DNA from: Conidiobolus incongruus B7586
Lineage: Eukaryota; Entomophthoromycota; Entomophthoromycetes; Entomophthorales; Conidiobolaceae
DNA: 47,355 bases
Assembly: GCA_000697335.1 (NCBI GenBank)
Contig: JNEM01015955.1
Coordinates: 1 to 47,355, forward strand
Direction of reading: 5' to 3'
The position numbers and the translations under genes were made by a program. Every line of letters starts with the position of its first letter. Within the stretch, counting starts at the first letter, position 1. Under the pieces are notes generated by a model. That model was not told where the DNA came from and did not search any database. It was given only the letters and a program-made list of their open reading frames with translations. Of the stretch, positions 32,609 to 42,858 are shown one piece after another.

Positions 32609-33334
32609 ATGGTAAATAAATTATATAAAATGTAAAGATTAATATAGTAATTTAATAATTTAAAATGATAGGCTGCTTTAAACGACGAGCATATCGCTGG
32701 TAAACAAAATTGAATAATTATTATTTTGAGATGTATATTAATTTTCTATAGAAATTAGAGAAGCTTTCAGCCTCTTCGACAAGACTGGTGACGGAACTAT
32801 TCCCACTGGTAGCATCAGTGAACTATTGAGGGCTCTCTGTCAAAATCCTACAGAGGCTGAAATCCGTGATATTTTGAATAATTTACCTCCTGGTAAGTAT
32901 TAAAAATTATTCAATCTTTGAACTTGAAATTAAATTTGGGGACTAGGTACTACAAGTGTTGATTTTCAAACTTTCTTAAGCATTTTACAACGCCCCGGAG
33001 GGTTTAAACCTGCTGGCGAAGTGGAAGAATTCGTTCAAGCTTTTCAGGTGTTCGATAAGGATAATACCGGTTATATATCGGTTGGTGAATTGAGATATGG
33101 TAACTATAACTTTTTGAAGATATAGAATTTATTGACGTTAATGTTATTTGGTAGTTTTAACTAGTTTGGGTGATAAGTTAACCGAAGCTGAAGTTGACGA
33201 ATTATTAAAGGGTGTCGAAATTGGAAAGGACGGTGCTATTAATTACGAAGGTAATTCAAATAGTATACTCATAATTAAGATATTGATTGATGATGTTTAT
33301 TTTAGAATTTGTCAAAATGCTTATCAACTCTTAA
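32609..33334 (+). CDS. MLC1: Essential myosin light chain, Mlc1/Cdc4 type (calmodulin superfamily), six exons
   Basis: Spliced model, 149 aa: exons 32609-32611, 32672-32699, 32752-32892, 32947-33099, 33155-33250 and 33306-33334; introns 52-60 bp, frames consistent. The first coding exon is just ATG, followed by GTAAAT, as in IMP4. The start becomes [21 protein letters not shown]-hand 1 ([12 protein letters not shown]) lacks the final Glu; EF-hand 3 is [12 protein letters not shown]; hands 2 and 4 are degenerate. [20 protein letters not shown] and [15 protein letters not shown] closely follow yeast Mlc1. The protein binds IQ motifs of class II and V myosins and acts in the cytokinetic ring. 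It is distinguished from calmodulin by its degenerate calcium loops. Confidence 0.93.
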
Positions 33335-33474
33335 ATATTTTATTTTTAAATGAATGATATTTTTTTAATATTATGTTCATTATTTTTTAACTTTATTTTA
33401 ATTTGAATTTTGATTACAAATTAATGAGAATAATTAAAAATATCAAAATGGATATTATAATTGAAAATAAAATA

Positions 33475-33696
33475 TTAAAACAAGATTAAATTGAAATAGT
33501 TTATAATTGTAATAAGATTGACAAGGGGTACCATAGCCAACTGTAAGATTTCATCTCGGTGGTCAGAGATATAGGTGGTTATGTGGTTTGCAACTCTAGG
33601 GGCCAGGACGACTATTTGAGTTGCAATGATTAGGCGGTTGAGTAAATCATATTCAATTAATTGTAAATCAGGTAAATTAGAACTAATGAGGACCAT
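33475..33696 (-). CDS. Small hypothetical protein, 73 aa
   Basis: Open frame from ATG with base composition less AT-rich than its flanks, which argues for coding. The sequence is amphipathic, probably all helical: DLLNRLIIATQIVVLAPRVA, NHITTYISDHRDEILQLAMV, PLVNLITIINYFN. No family was recognised. It sits antisense and downstream of the myosin light chain gene, convergent with it by about 140 bp. A non-coding alternative cannot be excluded. Confidence 0.4.
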   Translation of the reverse strand: MVLISSNLPDLQLIEYDLLNRLIIATQIVVLAPRVANHITTYISDHRDEILQLAMVPLVNLITIINYFNLILF

Positions 33697-33836
33697 GCTA
33701 TAAGGTTATATAACAATGAATAAAATAAAGAGGAGGCTATAGCAGAATTGGGTTTTATTTTTGGAATAAGTGTATTGAATAAATTAAATTGTGATGAGTT
33801 AAAGGATTGTTTTAGCAACACATTAAAATAGGAGTG

Positions 33837-34051
33837 TTACTCTTGGAATTGATGGATATAGAAAGGAGGATAATTGGTAATAGAGGCGTAATTTTGATTA
33901 GTAAAACCAAAAATTAAGCTTCTAGGATAGAAGCTACTGGTGTATTTAAAGGTATTTAAGAGTCTGTGAAGGCATGATTGCATAATGATGTATCCATAAG
34001 ATAGTTCTCAGTACTGGTTCCTTGATCTTGTTTATCTAAATATTCTGACAT
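33837..34051 (-). CDS. Possible small gene with an apparent -1 frame change (about 71 aa)
   Basis: A frame from ATG at 34051 (MSEYLDKQDQGTSTENYLMD) ends at a TAA at 33956-33958. A coding-like frame shifted by -1 continues from there (NTFKYTSSFYPRSLIFGFTN ... PPFYIHQFQE) to a stop at 33837-33839. Together they would make one small protein. No splice pair joins the two in frame. A single missing T in the run CTCTTAAATACC, a sequencing error, real decay, or programmed frameshifting are all possible. No family was recognised. Confidence 0.35.
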
Positions 34052-34182
34052 CGAAAAATAATATTATACTAAAATAGTTATTAATAATAAATTTGATAAA
34101 AAATTTTAAAATAAAAAAAAAATAATGTTAAGATCAAATAAATAATCGAAAAACATAAATTTAAATTATGAGTCGAAGATGT

Positions 34183-34189
34183 GCTGCTT

Positions 34190-34232
<43 letters not shown>

Positions 34233-34255
34233 GTGTTCAATCCACGGTGGTGGCA
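34183..34255 (+). tRNA. tRNA-Phe (anticodon GAA), no intron
   Basis: The D arm is GCTCAGTTGGGAGAGC, the anticodon loop is ACTGAAGAT with GAA, and the T arm is CCGTG/CACGG with loop TTCAATC. The acceptor stem GCTGCTT/TGGTGGC is unusually weak: three G-U pairs and a T-T at the seventh position. All other elements are standard. Confidence 0.93.
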
Positions 34256-34402
34256 TAATAATTTTAATATTAGCAATTTCAATTATTTTTATAATTACAT
34301 ATTTTATTTTATTTAATATTTCTTAAAAAAATTTTGTTTTTTAATAAAAATTAAAATCAATTTTAAAGGAGTTTATTTTCGAATGACGTAATTAACTGAA
34401 TA

Positions 34403-35326
34403 TTAAATTTTGTCCAGTTCTTTCTTAGTTACTGTAGGATTATCCGACTTCAACTTATTTTTCAAATGGGCCTTCAACTGGAGCAATCGATTAATTGCAG
34501 TAATATGATGGGTTTGAATAGGTCTGTTAAAATCGCTCGGTGGCAAATCGTCAAAGAATTTCTTCAAGAAGCTGGGAAGCCCATACACTTCGTCGGTGTA
34601 TCGCGTTTGGGACAGAAATGAGACGACATCTTCGGAGGTGGTTTGGTTTACGAATTGCTGGATGAAGGGATTGTCTTTAATATTGAAAGGGTTGTCTTGC
34701 TCGTCGTCGTAGTGGGCATAACTGTGGTATACATCCTGGTACAGGTCCGCTTGGTCTGGCAATTGTGAATTGTTGAGCCAATCGATCACTTCTTGACCGT
34801 CTAGTTTTCCGTCTAGACGATATGATCCAGAGGCATCTGGTTGAATGTCGGGAATGTACAAATCTTCCAATTTGGTTGAAGGCTTTTCCTTATGTAATCT
34901 GGGGGAAGCTATATTGTCTAGAGATAAAGTAGGCTTAGGAGATTCTTGAATGTCTAAAGGGTTATCCAAGTTTTGGAACTGAGGTACTTTTATCGCAGAT
35001 TCGTTAATTTGTTCGGAATAGGTATCTAAAGTCGAAAAGCTTGAAGAAGGAAGAGCGTTGGAAGTGGAAGGAAGTGAGCCATTTTGATATTCATTATGAG
35101 ATTGGGGGTGAATGAAATTAGAAGTAGTAGCTTTTCCTTCTCCAATATTGAGATTGTTTAATTCGTTAACAGGAACTGTGTTGAATACGCCCTTAGTAAA
35201 GAAGTTGTTAGTGGTTTCTTTAGCCTTACTCAAAGCATTCCTTTTATCTTGAATTCCCTCATGTTCTTCATTAGTAATATTATTTTGATTTAAATTATTG
35301 GGTTCATTAGGTTCTTCTCTTGCCAT
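34403..35326 (-). CDS. Uncharacterised protein, 307 aa, disordered N-terminus and structured C-terminus
   Basis: Single-exon frame. Residues 1-155 are low-complexity, Asn/Ser/Glu-rich and probably disordered (NNLNQNNITNEEHEG, SLPSTSNALPSSSFSTLDTY). A predicted folded part follows: GQEVIDWLNNSQLPDQADLY and, after an acidic DNPF-containing linker, DVVSFLSQTRYTDEVYGLPS with FLKKFFDDLPPSDF and a basic C-terminal helix (INRLLQLKAHLKNKLK). Two DNPF/NPF-like motifs (DNPFNI, DNPFIQ) resemble EH-domain ligands of endocytic adaptors, but this is only a motif-level hint. No signal peptide or membrane span is seen. The family was not recognised. Confidence 0.75.
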   Translation of the reverse strand: MAREEPNEPNNLNQNNITNEEHEGIQDKRNALSKAKETTNNFFTKGVFNTVPVNELNNLNIGEGKATTSNFIHPQSHNEYQNGSLPSTSNALPSSSFSTLDTYSEQINESAIKVPQFQNLDNPLDIQESPKPTLSLDNIASPRLHKEKPSTKLEDLYIPDIQPDASGSYRLDGKLDGQEVIDWLNNSQLPDQADLYQDVYHSYAHYDDEQDNPFNIKDNPFIQQFVNQTTSEDVVSFLSQTRYTDEVYGLPSFLKKFFDDLPPSDFNRPIQTHHITAINRLLQLKAHLKNKLKSDNPTVTKKELDKI

Positions 35327-38300
35327 AATTAATTAATTAACTTAGATGCTTACTATTTTATAATTTATATGTTTTATATCCTTAAAATACAATTTAAAAT
35401 TTGATGAAGTGATGAATGACACAGGGTAACAGTCCCTTATATGTATGCATCAATTATCATATGACATTTGTTCATTTCCATTTGTTCAACAATTCGATTT
35501 TTTAATTTGCTCCTGATTTGTTGTCATAATTAATTTCATAATTTACCTCACTGGTTGATATGTTCGAACCATTCAAAGCCACCAAAAACTCTTTTTTCTT
35601 TGAAGATTTTGGATACTCTCTGGAATGATAGCAGCCACTTAATCAGTCAATGTATTATATTATAGTTTTGAATTACTATTTATTATTCCATGTTGCTTCA
35701 TTTAAGCAATATCAATTATATCCATAAGTCACCGAGAAATAGTTTTAATTATTTTTGTATTGAAACAATTATTAAAATATATGATAGTATGGAGTGTTTC
35801 AAAAATAATCATGTATGTTGGTTTATGATATATTTTAGTTCCCTATAATTCAACACTGTAATAACAGTAATAATTTTATTTTTAATATAATTAATATTAT
35901 AATCAAAAATTATCTCAAATATCCATATTGTTCATTTTTTTCAAATATAAATTATTGTAGATTAATAAATTTAATATTTTATTGACACATTTAAAATTAA
36001 ACTTGTCCAAAGTTGACAAAATCGAATATCCTTATTCAAGCCTTATATGAAGTCCAGAGGTCACATAAGGGTAAGATAGAAGGCTAGTTTGATCAGCTAG
36101 AAAATAAAAGAGTTTGTTCTTAATAATGTTAATTTCTTGATTTATTTTTACATAATATTAAGGATATTTAAAGTTTTGCTTAATCTCAGTTACATATGCA
36201 AATATTTACAATTACCATATATTTTGTTTAAATGGTATTTGTTATAAATTATTATTTTAAACTAAAGACATTCTTTGTCTCATTAAATAAGCTTTGTTTA
36301 AATTTGTAACAAGATTATCTTAATATTATTCTTTCACCTTTGCTTTTAATATTAGATATCCAGCTTTTGGTATTATTTAATATATGGTTTTAGTAATTAT
36401 ATAGTATATTTATCTATAAGGTTTGACTTTTTATTTTCTAACTATTTTTATATTGGATTTCCTTTTAAATATTCATTTTATTACTGATAATAAATAAATT
36501 ATAATAATATATTTTTCCATTATATTTTCTTTATATTTCAATAATTAACTTTAAAAACTTAATAAACAATTTCAAATATTAAAATCAATAGCTAAAATTT
36601 TTTGATGATCTTATTTCTCTTAAGTGTTTAATCATTATTTTTCATTTTTCACGGTATTAAAATATATAGATATAATGAATTCAGGCAAAAGGAAACTGTT
36701 GACTTAAGGTTTTAATAAGCAGGAATAAAATTTTTTAAAATACTTGGAAAATGAAAAACTATTATAATCATTAATTATTTATAAATGAAATTTAATTTTG
36801 TTTCTAATATAAGCCTTAATATCCTGGAGGTAATTAAAAGCATTATTAATCAATGATAAAAATTATAGTCCAATTAAAAATTTATTGTTTTAATTATTTT
36901 TTATCCAAATAATTTTGAATTCTTTATAGTTTAACTCCATATATAATAACCAGTTATGAATGATTTATATATAAAGTTCTAATAAAGATTATTTATATTC
37001 AAACCATATTTAATTTACTATTTATAATTTGCTTAAAATTATAAATTTAAAGAAATTAAGATATATTTAGATAGTTTAATAATCAATTAGTTTTAATCAT
37101 TATAAATTGGGTAAAATATACCTTAATATAATATTCTTAGTAAAAATTGATGTTTTAAAGTTATTAATAAAATATATGAATAATGATATTTTATTAATAA
37201 AGATATTAAAAGAAAAAATTGATAAAAAATAATATATAAATTAAATTAAATATATTATGCCAAATATATATTTAATTATATTTATTTTATTAATAAATAA
37301 TTATAATAAAAGATTTCTAATAATAATTGATATAATTAAACTATTTTTTCAAAAACTAAAATTAAAATAATTACCTCATTTCAAGTATTAGAAATAAAAT
37401 TAATCCGAATTTCCTTTTTTATTTTTATTCTTTTAGTTTTTCTTCTCAATTTTAATCTAATATTCTTAAATAATTAATTATAAATTATTTTATTTTTGAA
37501 TTTTATTTTTCAATATTTTTACAAAAGATTTTAAGTTTTTAAATTAATTTTTTAATATAAATTTAAAATCAATAATCTTATAATATCATAGATTATTTTT
37601 ATAAATAATAATAATATCAAAGACAGTTCCTGTTATACTTGGTTTAATAAAGTTTAAAAGGTAGAAATATTTGTAGTAAAGAATTGACTTAGTGTCTAAA
37701 ATAATCTTATATTCAGAACATTTTTTAAGGTATTAAATGCTATTTGAGGTATTGTTTTTGATGTTCTAAAGAAATTTTTACATAATATATTTAACCTTAA
37801 CCTGGATACTGCTTTCAATTTAATTAAAAATTGCTCGATATCAGAATATGAGTAAAGCCTAAATTCACCTAGAGTTTATGTAGTATTAACATTTCCAACT
37901 CTATCCTACTATTTAAAATTGCTTGATAAGATTTAACTAGTATTTTGAAAGCGAAAACATAATTAATATTATTTATTATTTGACTAAGGACAACAATTAT
38001 GCATTTAGGGTTATATTGTTTGAAACTAAATACTAGTGTAAAATAATATCTAGATACTTGTGCTACAAGCTTAATTTTTTGGGCCATAGTTAAATATTGA
38101 TATACATGCTTAGCACTAGTGTAAATTTTAAGAACAATACTCACATTTGATAAATGATAAACTATCTCAATGAAAATTTTGAATATCTATTTTTTATATA
38201 ATATTACATAATTTTAAATAGTTATAGAATAACCTAGAGTTACATTTTCAAGAATTAGAGTATTATCATTGTAAATTATAAATTGAAAATTACAAATAAT

Positions 38301-38715
38301 TTGCGGATTAATTCTATGGAATATAGATACTGGAGCTTTAAAAATCGATGTTGTTATATTGATAAAATAATTGAAAGTATATATATGGGAGAAAGATACT
38401 TTTTCAAATGCAATATTGTTGGTTTATTGAAAGGTAACTAAATATTAAGGTTGATAACTGACTGAGTTGATATTCTTTGGAAGTACCTATATTTAAAAAA
38501 TAAAAAATTAATAATAATAATAATAATAATTATAATTATAATTATAATAGCGATGATAAATCACTGGTGGTAGCTGGTTGACTTATCAGTTGATTATTAA
38601 TATCTTAAATATGACTGAATGTTGAATGTTGAATATTGATATTGATAAATTAACAATTAAAATAAAAAATTGAATAAAATAAATGCTGATCATTGCTGAA
38701 AACAAAGTAGCAAAA
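35327..38715. other. Intergenic desert, no gene recognised
   Basis: 3.4 kb. It includes a 22-codon frame at 35560-35628 with coding-like composition but no partner exon, a 10-bp hairpin at 36041-36070 (CCTTATATGA with TCACATAAGG), an AAT/ATT microsatellite at about 38505-38549, and a 91-codon minus frame at 37869-38144 that was not accepted as a gene. Confidence 0.45.
38505..38549. repeat. AAT/ATT microsatellite
   Basis: Tandem TAA units change into TTATAA units over about 45 bp. It lies about 170 bp past the stop codon of the SAP-domain gene. Confidence 0.8.
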
Positions 38716-39483
38716 TTATTGAGAAGTATTCTTGGAGCTGTTGGCCAAAGGAATGCTAATAATTTTAGGCTGTTTGGGAACTGTAATAGGAGCTGATTTG
38801 GTGCCAAATTTTTCTTGACGCTTTTTCAATAATTCAGGATCTTCATTAACTTTGAGAATTGATGAATTATTGGGTTTTGATAATTTTCTAGGGTTGTTGA
38901 AACTCGATTGAGAAGAAGAATTACGTTTAATGGGCTCGACAGCTCCAAATCTCTGAGCTCTGAGCTTTTTCTTTTCTTCTTCAATAGCGAGTAGTTCCTT
39001 ACGCTTTTCGGGATCAGATAAATTGGGCTTTTCTTCGCTGAGTGAAACTTGAATAGTACCTAAAGTTCGAATACATTTTTTAGAATTATTTTGGTTAGTA
39101 TTGTTTGATTCCGTTTGAACGGGTTTCTCCTCAGATGAGGTCGTTTTGGAGTTCGAGGCGGGAGCATTGGAGGTGGCATCATCTTTAGACTTAGTGGCAG
39201 AAGAAGTGTCAGCTGCATTGCCGGATTGTTGTTTAGTTTCGGAATCTAATTTGGAATCATACTGAGCTAAATCTTCGTGCTCCCAGTCGAATTGTTCCAA
39301 ATTGTCAGAATTTCCTTGAGTATTTTCAGTTTTATCTTTACTTTCATTAGCTTGATGGGCAGATAAACGGGCGATAAGCTCATCTTTTTTTCCGGTAGAT
39401 GAAATAGAATTCTTTTTACAAAGATCGACTAATTCTGTAAGTTTAAGTTTTTTAAGAGCAGCAGTATCAGGGATAGTGGTCAT
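38716..39483 (-). CDS. SAP-domain nucleic-acid-binding protein, THO1/SARNP (CIP29)-like
   Basis: Single exon, 255 aa. The ATG at 39483 (MTTIPDTAALKKLKLTELVD) is preferred over an upstream in-frame ATG at 39528 because the SAP domain begins directly after it. The SAP motif spans residues 8-42 (LKLTELVDLCKKNSISSTGK, then DELIARLSAH). A long Ser/Thr/Asn/Glu-rich linker follows. The C-terminal half has two Tho1/MOS11-type modules: EKRKELLAIEEEKKKLRAQRFG near 158-180 and DPELLKKRQEKFGT near 218-231. Tho1/SARNP binds mRNA and the DEAD-box helicase Sub2/UAP56 and takes part in mRNP packaging and export. The repeated 'K-R-x-x-R/K-F-G' modules support this over other SAP proteins. Confidence 0.88.
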   Translation of the reverse strand: MTTIPDTAALKKLKLTELVDLCKKNSISSTGKKDELIARLSAHQANESKDKTENTQGNSDNLEQFDWEHEDLAQYDSKLDSETKQQSGNAADTSSATKSKDDATSNAPASNSKTTSSEEKPVQTESNNTNQNNSKKCIRTLGTIQVSLSEEKPNLSDPEKRKELLAIEEEKKKLRAQRFGAVEPIKRNSSSQSSFNNPRKLSKPNNSSILKVNEDPELLKKRQEKFGTKSAPITVPKQPKIISIPLANSSKNTSQ

Positions 39484-39984
39484 TTTTAAATTTAATGTTA
39501 ATAAAAGTAACAGTAATATCTCATCCAATAATCATCAAGATTTAAATTTAGCATTAAATTAATATTTTAATCTATGGGATTTATGCAAAATTACTTTATT
39601 TACTTTCAATCGACCTTCAAAATCAATCATATGAACTGTTTATCAATAATATTCTTGATCTTTAATTATAAAAAAGAACAATAATATAATAACAGTGATA
39701 ATAATAGTTCAACAATTCTTAATTATTATACTATACTTATCCAGTATTTTTATTTTTTTTATTGTTTTATCAAATTACCATTTAGCTGAATACAATTGTA
39801 AATATTCCAGATTTTTCCAAATTTAAGCATTAATTCATTTTTCTTTATTGTATGATTAGAAATGATTTTATTTCAAATCATTACTAGTTAAATATAATAA
39901 ATTTAGATACATTTAATAAATGAAGTTATATATTATAGTAACTATTAAAAATATCAAATAAAATTTTTTATATAGGGTATTAAA

Positions 39985-40068
39985 TATAAATTTCTTGATA
40001 TAAATTAATATATTTATATTCAATTATCAGAAAATTGATATATATTTTATTATATCAAGAAATTACAG
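39985..40068. repeat. Long foldback (inverted repeat)
   Basis: Perfect 15-bp arms AATTTCTTGATATAA (39989-40003) and TTATATCAAGAAATT (40050-40064), with the spacer also partly self-complementary. It could form a hairpin of about 40 bp with mismatches. It may be a decayed miniature transposon or chance in AT-rich DNA. Confidence 0.6.
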
Positions 40069-42666
40069 TTTTTAATTATGAACATACTAATGGTTATGCT
40101 GTCCCTTTCTATATATATTTTATATTTAATCAAACCAAATATAATGATTATATTATTCTTTTTAACTATCAAAATATATAAAGAAAATATTCGACAATGT
40201 TTTTAATTTAAATTTCCCAAACTATAAATTAGATTCAATACACTAATTTTTAAAGAAAAATTTTATTATTTCATCACATTTTTGTTTGATTATAGATACA
40301 ATTATCTAATATCAGGGAATTAATTTATTTAAAAAAATTGATACTATAAGAATTGTTTAAATATAATTATTATTACATTTTAAATTAATTCTTTTAACTT
40401 GGATATAACTTTAATCTTTAACCAAGATTTATATTTGTGATATTTTGGGTACACTGCAACATTGATTAGTAGTATTCAAAATAATAAGTATATTTACTTG
40501 AAAACTATTTAGTCTTTTAAATTAAAAAAATAATGATATTAATAATAAAAATAATAATAAGTTACACTATATATTTCCATTTAGTGAATTGGAAATCTAC
40601 TCACAATTCAATTAAATTACAATTAAATAAAATAACAAGATACCTCATAATTATTACTATTTAAAAATCTAGTGAATATGAAAATTTTCATTATATTCAT
40701 TAGTAATATTTTTGAAAAAAAATTGAGTATTATAATAGCTATTATTAAAGTTTATAATGGTATCAAAAATAACTTTAAATTAACTGTTATATTCTAATTA
40801 TTCTATCAAAAATGTGATATAAAGATAACTTGATATCATATTTACCTTTTTAATGATGCCATATGTCAACAAATATAAAACTATAATATTTTAATGAGTT
40901 TATTCTATATTGTTATTTTATTATTATCCAAGAAAGGTCAGGTATTGCAAATTTCATTAGTGTCGATGATTGGTAATAGCTTGAATTAAGGTTTTAAAGC
41001 ACAAATTATGCAGTGCTTAATATAAATATAATATTAGAATTTTAATTTCTAACTAAATATGAGTTAATAATATATAAACAAACTGAATATTGCTTCAAAT
41101 ATCACAATTTTAGTCAATTTACATTATTATTGCATCATTAAGATTAAATCACTAAAACTGATGTCATTTATCCACGTGAGTTTAATACATTGAACTAGTA
41201 TAGAAAATCAACTTGAAATAGTGTTTAAAAAAATATTAAATTAAAATATCTTCTAAATCACAATAGTTAAATTAATATATTTATATCCTCTTTATTAATA
41301 TCAAATAGTTCTAAAAAATCTAAATAACTAAATCATAAAATTTTCAATAATGCATTCCGATTGATTTTATCTTTTAGTTAACTTTATTTTCCGAAAATTA
41401 TATATATATATATATTGATAATATATTGAACTATTGATAAAATTTAAGATAGAATATATAATAAATTGATGTTTTTGATATAGTTAGTTTAATTTTAAGT
41501 TGAAATAATTGCTTTGTGTTTATTTCGTAAATATGGGGATTGATATATATTTTTGCTAAATACTGCAATTCAATTTAACTGTTATGAGAAATATTTAATA
41601 TTACATCATATATGAGTAGTAAATAAAAGCTAGATAAAGTTATGATAGTTTTATAAAAATTGTAATAAATGAAAAGGAGATAAATAGCCCATTCAAAATA
41701 TTAAAAACTTCCAATTATATTAAAAAGAAAGAACTTTTTTGACTTTATTGAATATTATTTTATTTTAAAAGTGTGGAATACTTCTTCCTAATTTGAATAG
41801 ATAAAATAAATATGTCATTTGGTAACTATTTCTAAATATATTAAATCCAAATTACGAAAAAAATATTCCAATTTTTTTCAATTTTTGATCAAGTATAAAA
41901 TTTGTAAAAGAGAAATAATATTTCTATAAGAAGTGTTTAGATTTCTGTAGTTGGGAACATTAGGGAAAATATTGTACAAAATATTTGTATTAGGATCTCA
42001 AAATAATCAGTTCGAGGTATTTTTTAAATCAAGGATAGTTGATAGGAATAAATAAACCGCTAATAAAATTATATGATTGCCTGCATTTTATTAATCGGGT
42101 AAATTTTGCAAAAGCTTAATATTCAAAAAATTTAGTAATAACACTTGAGATCAATAAAATGTAAATAATGATAATTGATGGAATTCAAAATATATTAGAA
42201 ATACTATGTTTATCATCATTGAAACAAACTATTAAATCTTATATTAAATGTACAAGGGATTGATTTTATATATAACTTATAAAATCGATTAAAATCAAGC
42301 TTAAATAACATTAGCTATATAAGATTAAGTTATATTCTATAACCACACGCTCCAATTGAAAATGTTATATTTTTTATATACTAATTTTAAAGGAGATTTG
42401 TTGATTAAAATATAACTTTAAATATTTAATATTGAAATTATAGAATTTGGTGCAGATATAATATCTTTACTTCTAAATCAAATGAGTAATTAAGCAATAC
42501 AAAAGAATCCCCTTAGACCCTTCAGGAGTAATGGTATCCAATTAAAGTGTAAATTATCTTAAATGAATATCAGCTCAATCAGTTCAGATTCAGACTGAAT
42601 CAAAGTAAAGTTTATTGGCTATTCACTCTCCTTATGACTTTGTATTCTCCCTCTAACTAAAAGTAA

Positions 42667-42684
42667 TCCAATGAGCTCATTGGA
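42667..42684. repeat. 18-bp perfect palindrome TCCAATGAGCTCATTGGA
   Basis: It lies about 190 bp before the next start codon and carries a CCAAT box on each strand. A further CCAATGATC occurs at about 42702. A second near-perfect palindrome (GATTCAG-a-CTGAATC) lies at 42587-42601. It may be a regulatory site for a dimeric factor. Confidence 0.6.
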
Positions 42685-42858
42685 GTAAGGGATTCCATTG
42701 TCCAATGATCTCCCATCAATATGAACCAATTTGTGACAAATTCGAATGAACAAAGTCATATATAATCTGGCTCAATAATGGATAAAGTGAGCATCTTCCA
42801 TTTAAAATTTTCTCTCATTCATAGATTTCATTTTATTTTCACCCTTATTTTCGAAAAC

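Larger units (their letters stand above)
39484..42858. other. Intergenic desert, no gene seen
   Basis: 3.4 kb. It contains a long foldback sequence at 39985-40068, an isolated CACGTG at 41173-41178, a (TA)n run near 41400-41415, and near its right end a group of palindromes (42587-42601 and 42667-42684) in a less AT-rich stretch just before the next gene. Confidence 0.5.

Noticed and set aside
32672-33334. Calmodulin as the identity of the EF-hand protein
   Set aside because: Calcium loops are degenerate and the second half follows Mlc1/Cdc4 ([21 protein letters not shown]) more closely than calmodulin.
35560-35628. Short frame MFEPFKATKNSFFFEDFGYS
   Set aside because: Coding-like composition, but only 22 codons and no donor or partner exon found.
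37869-38144. 91-codon minus-strand frame (MAQKIKLVAQVSRYYFTLVF within it)
   Set aside because: Its composition is close to the flanks, there is no recognised domain and no supporting splice context. It could be a decayed gene, but evidence is too thin.
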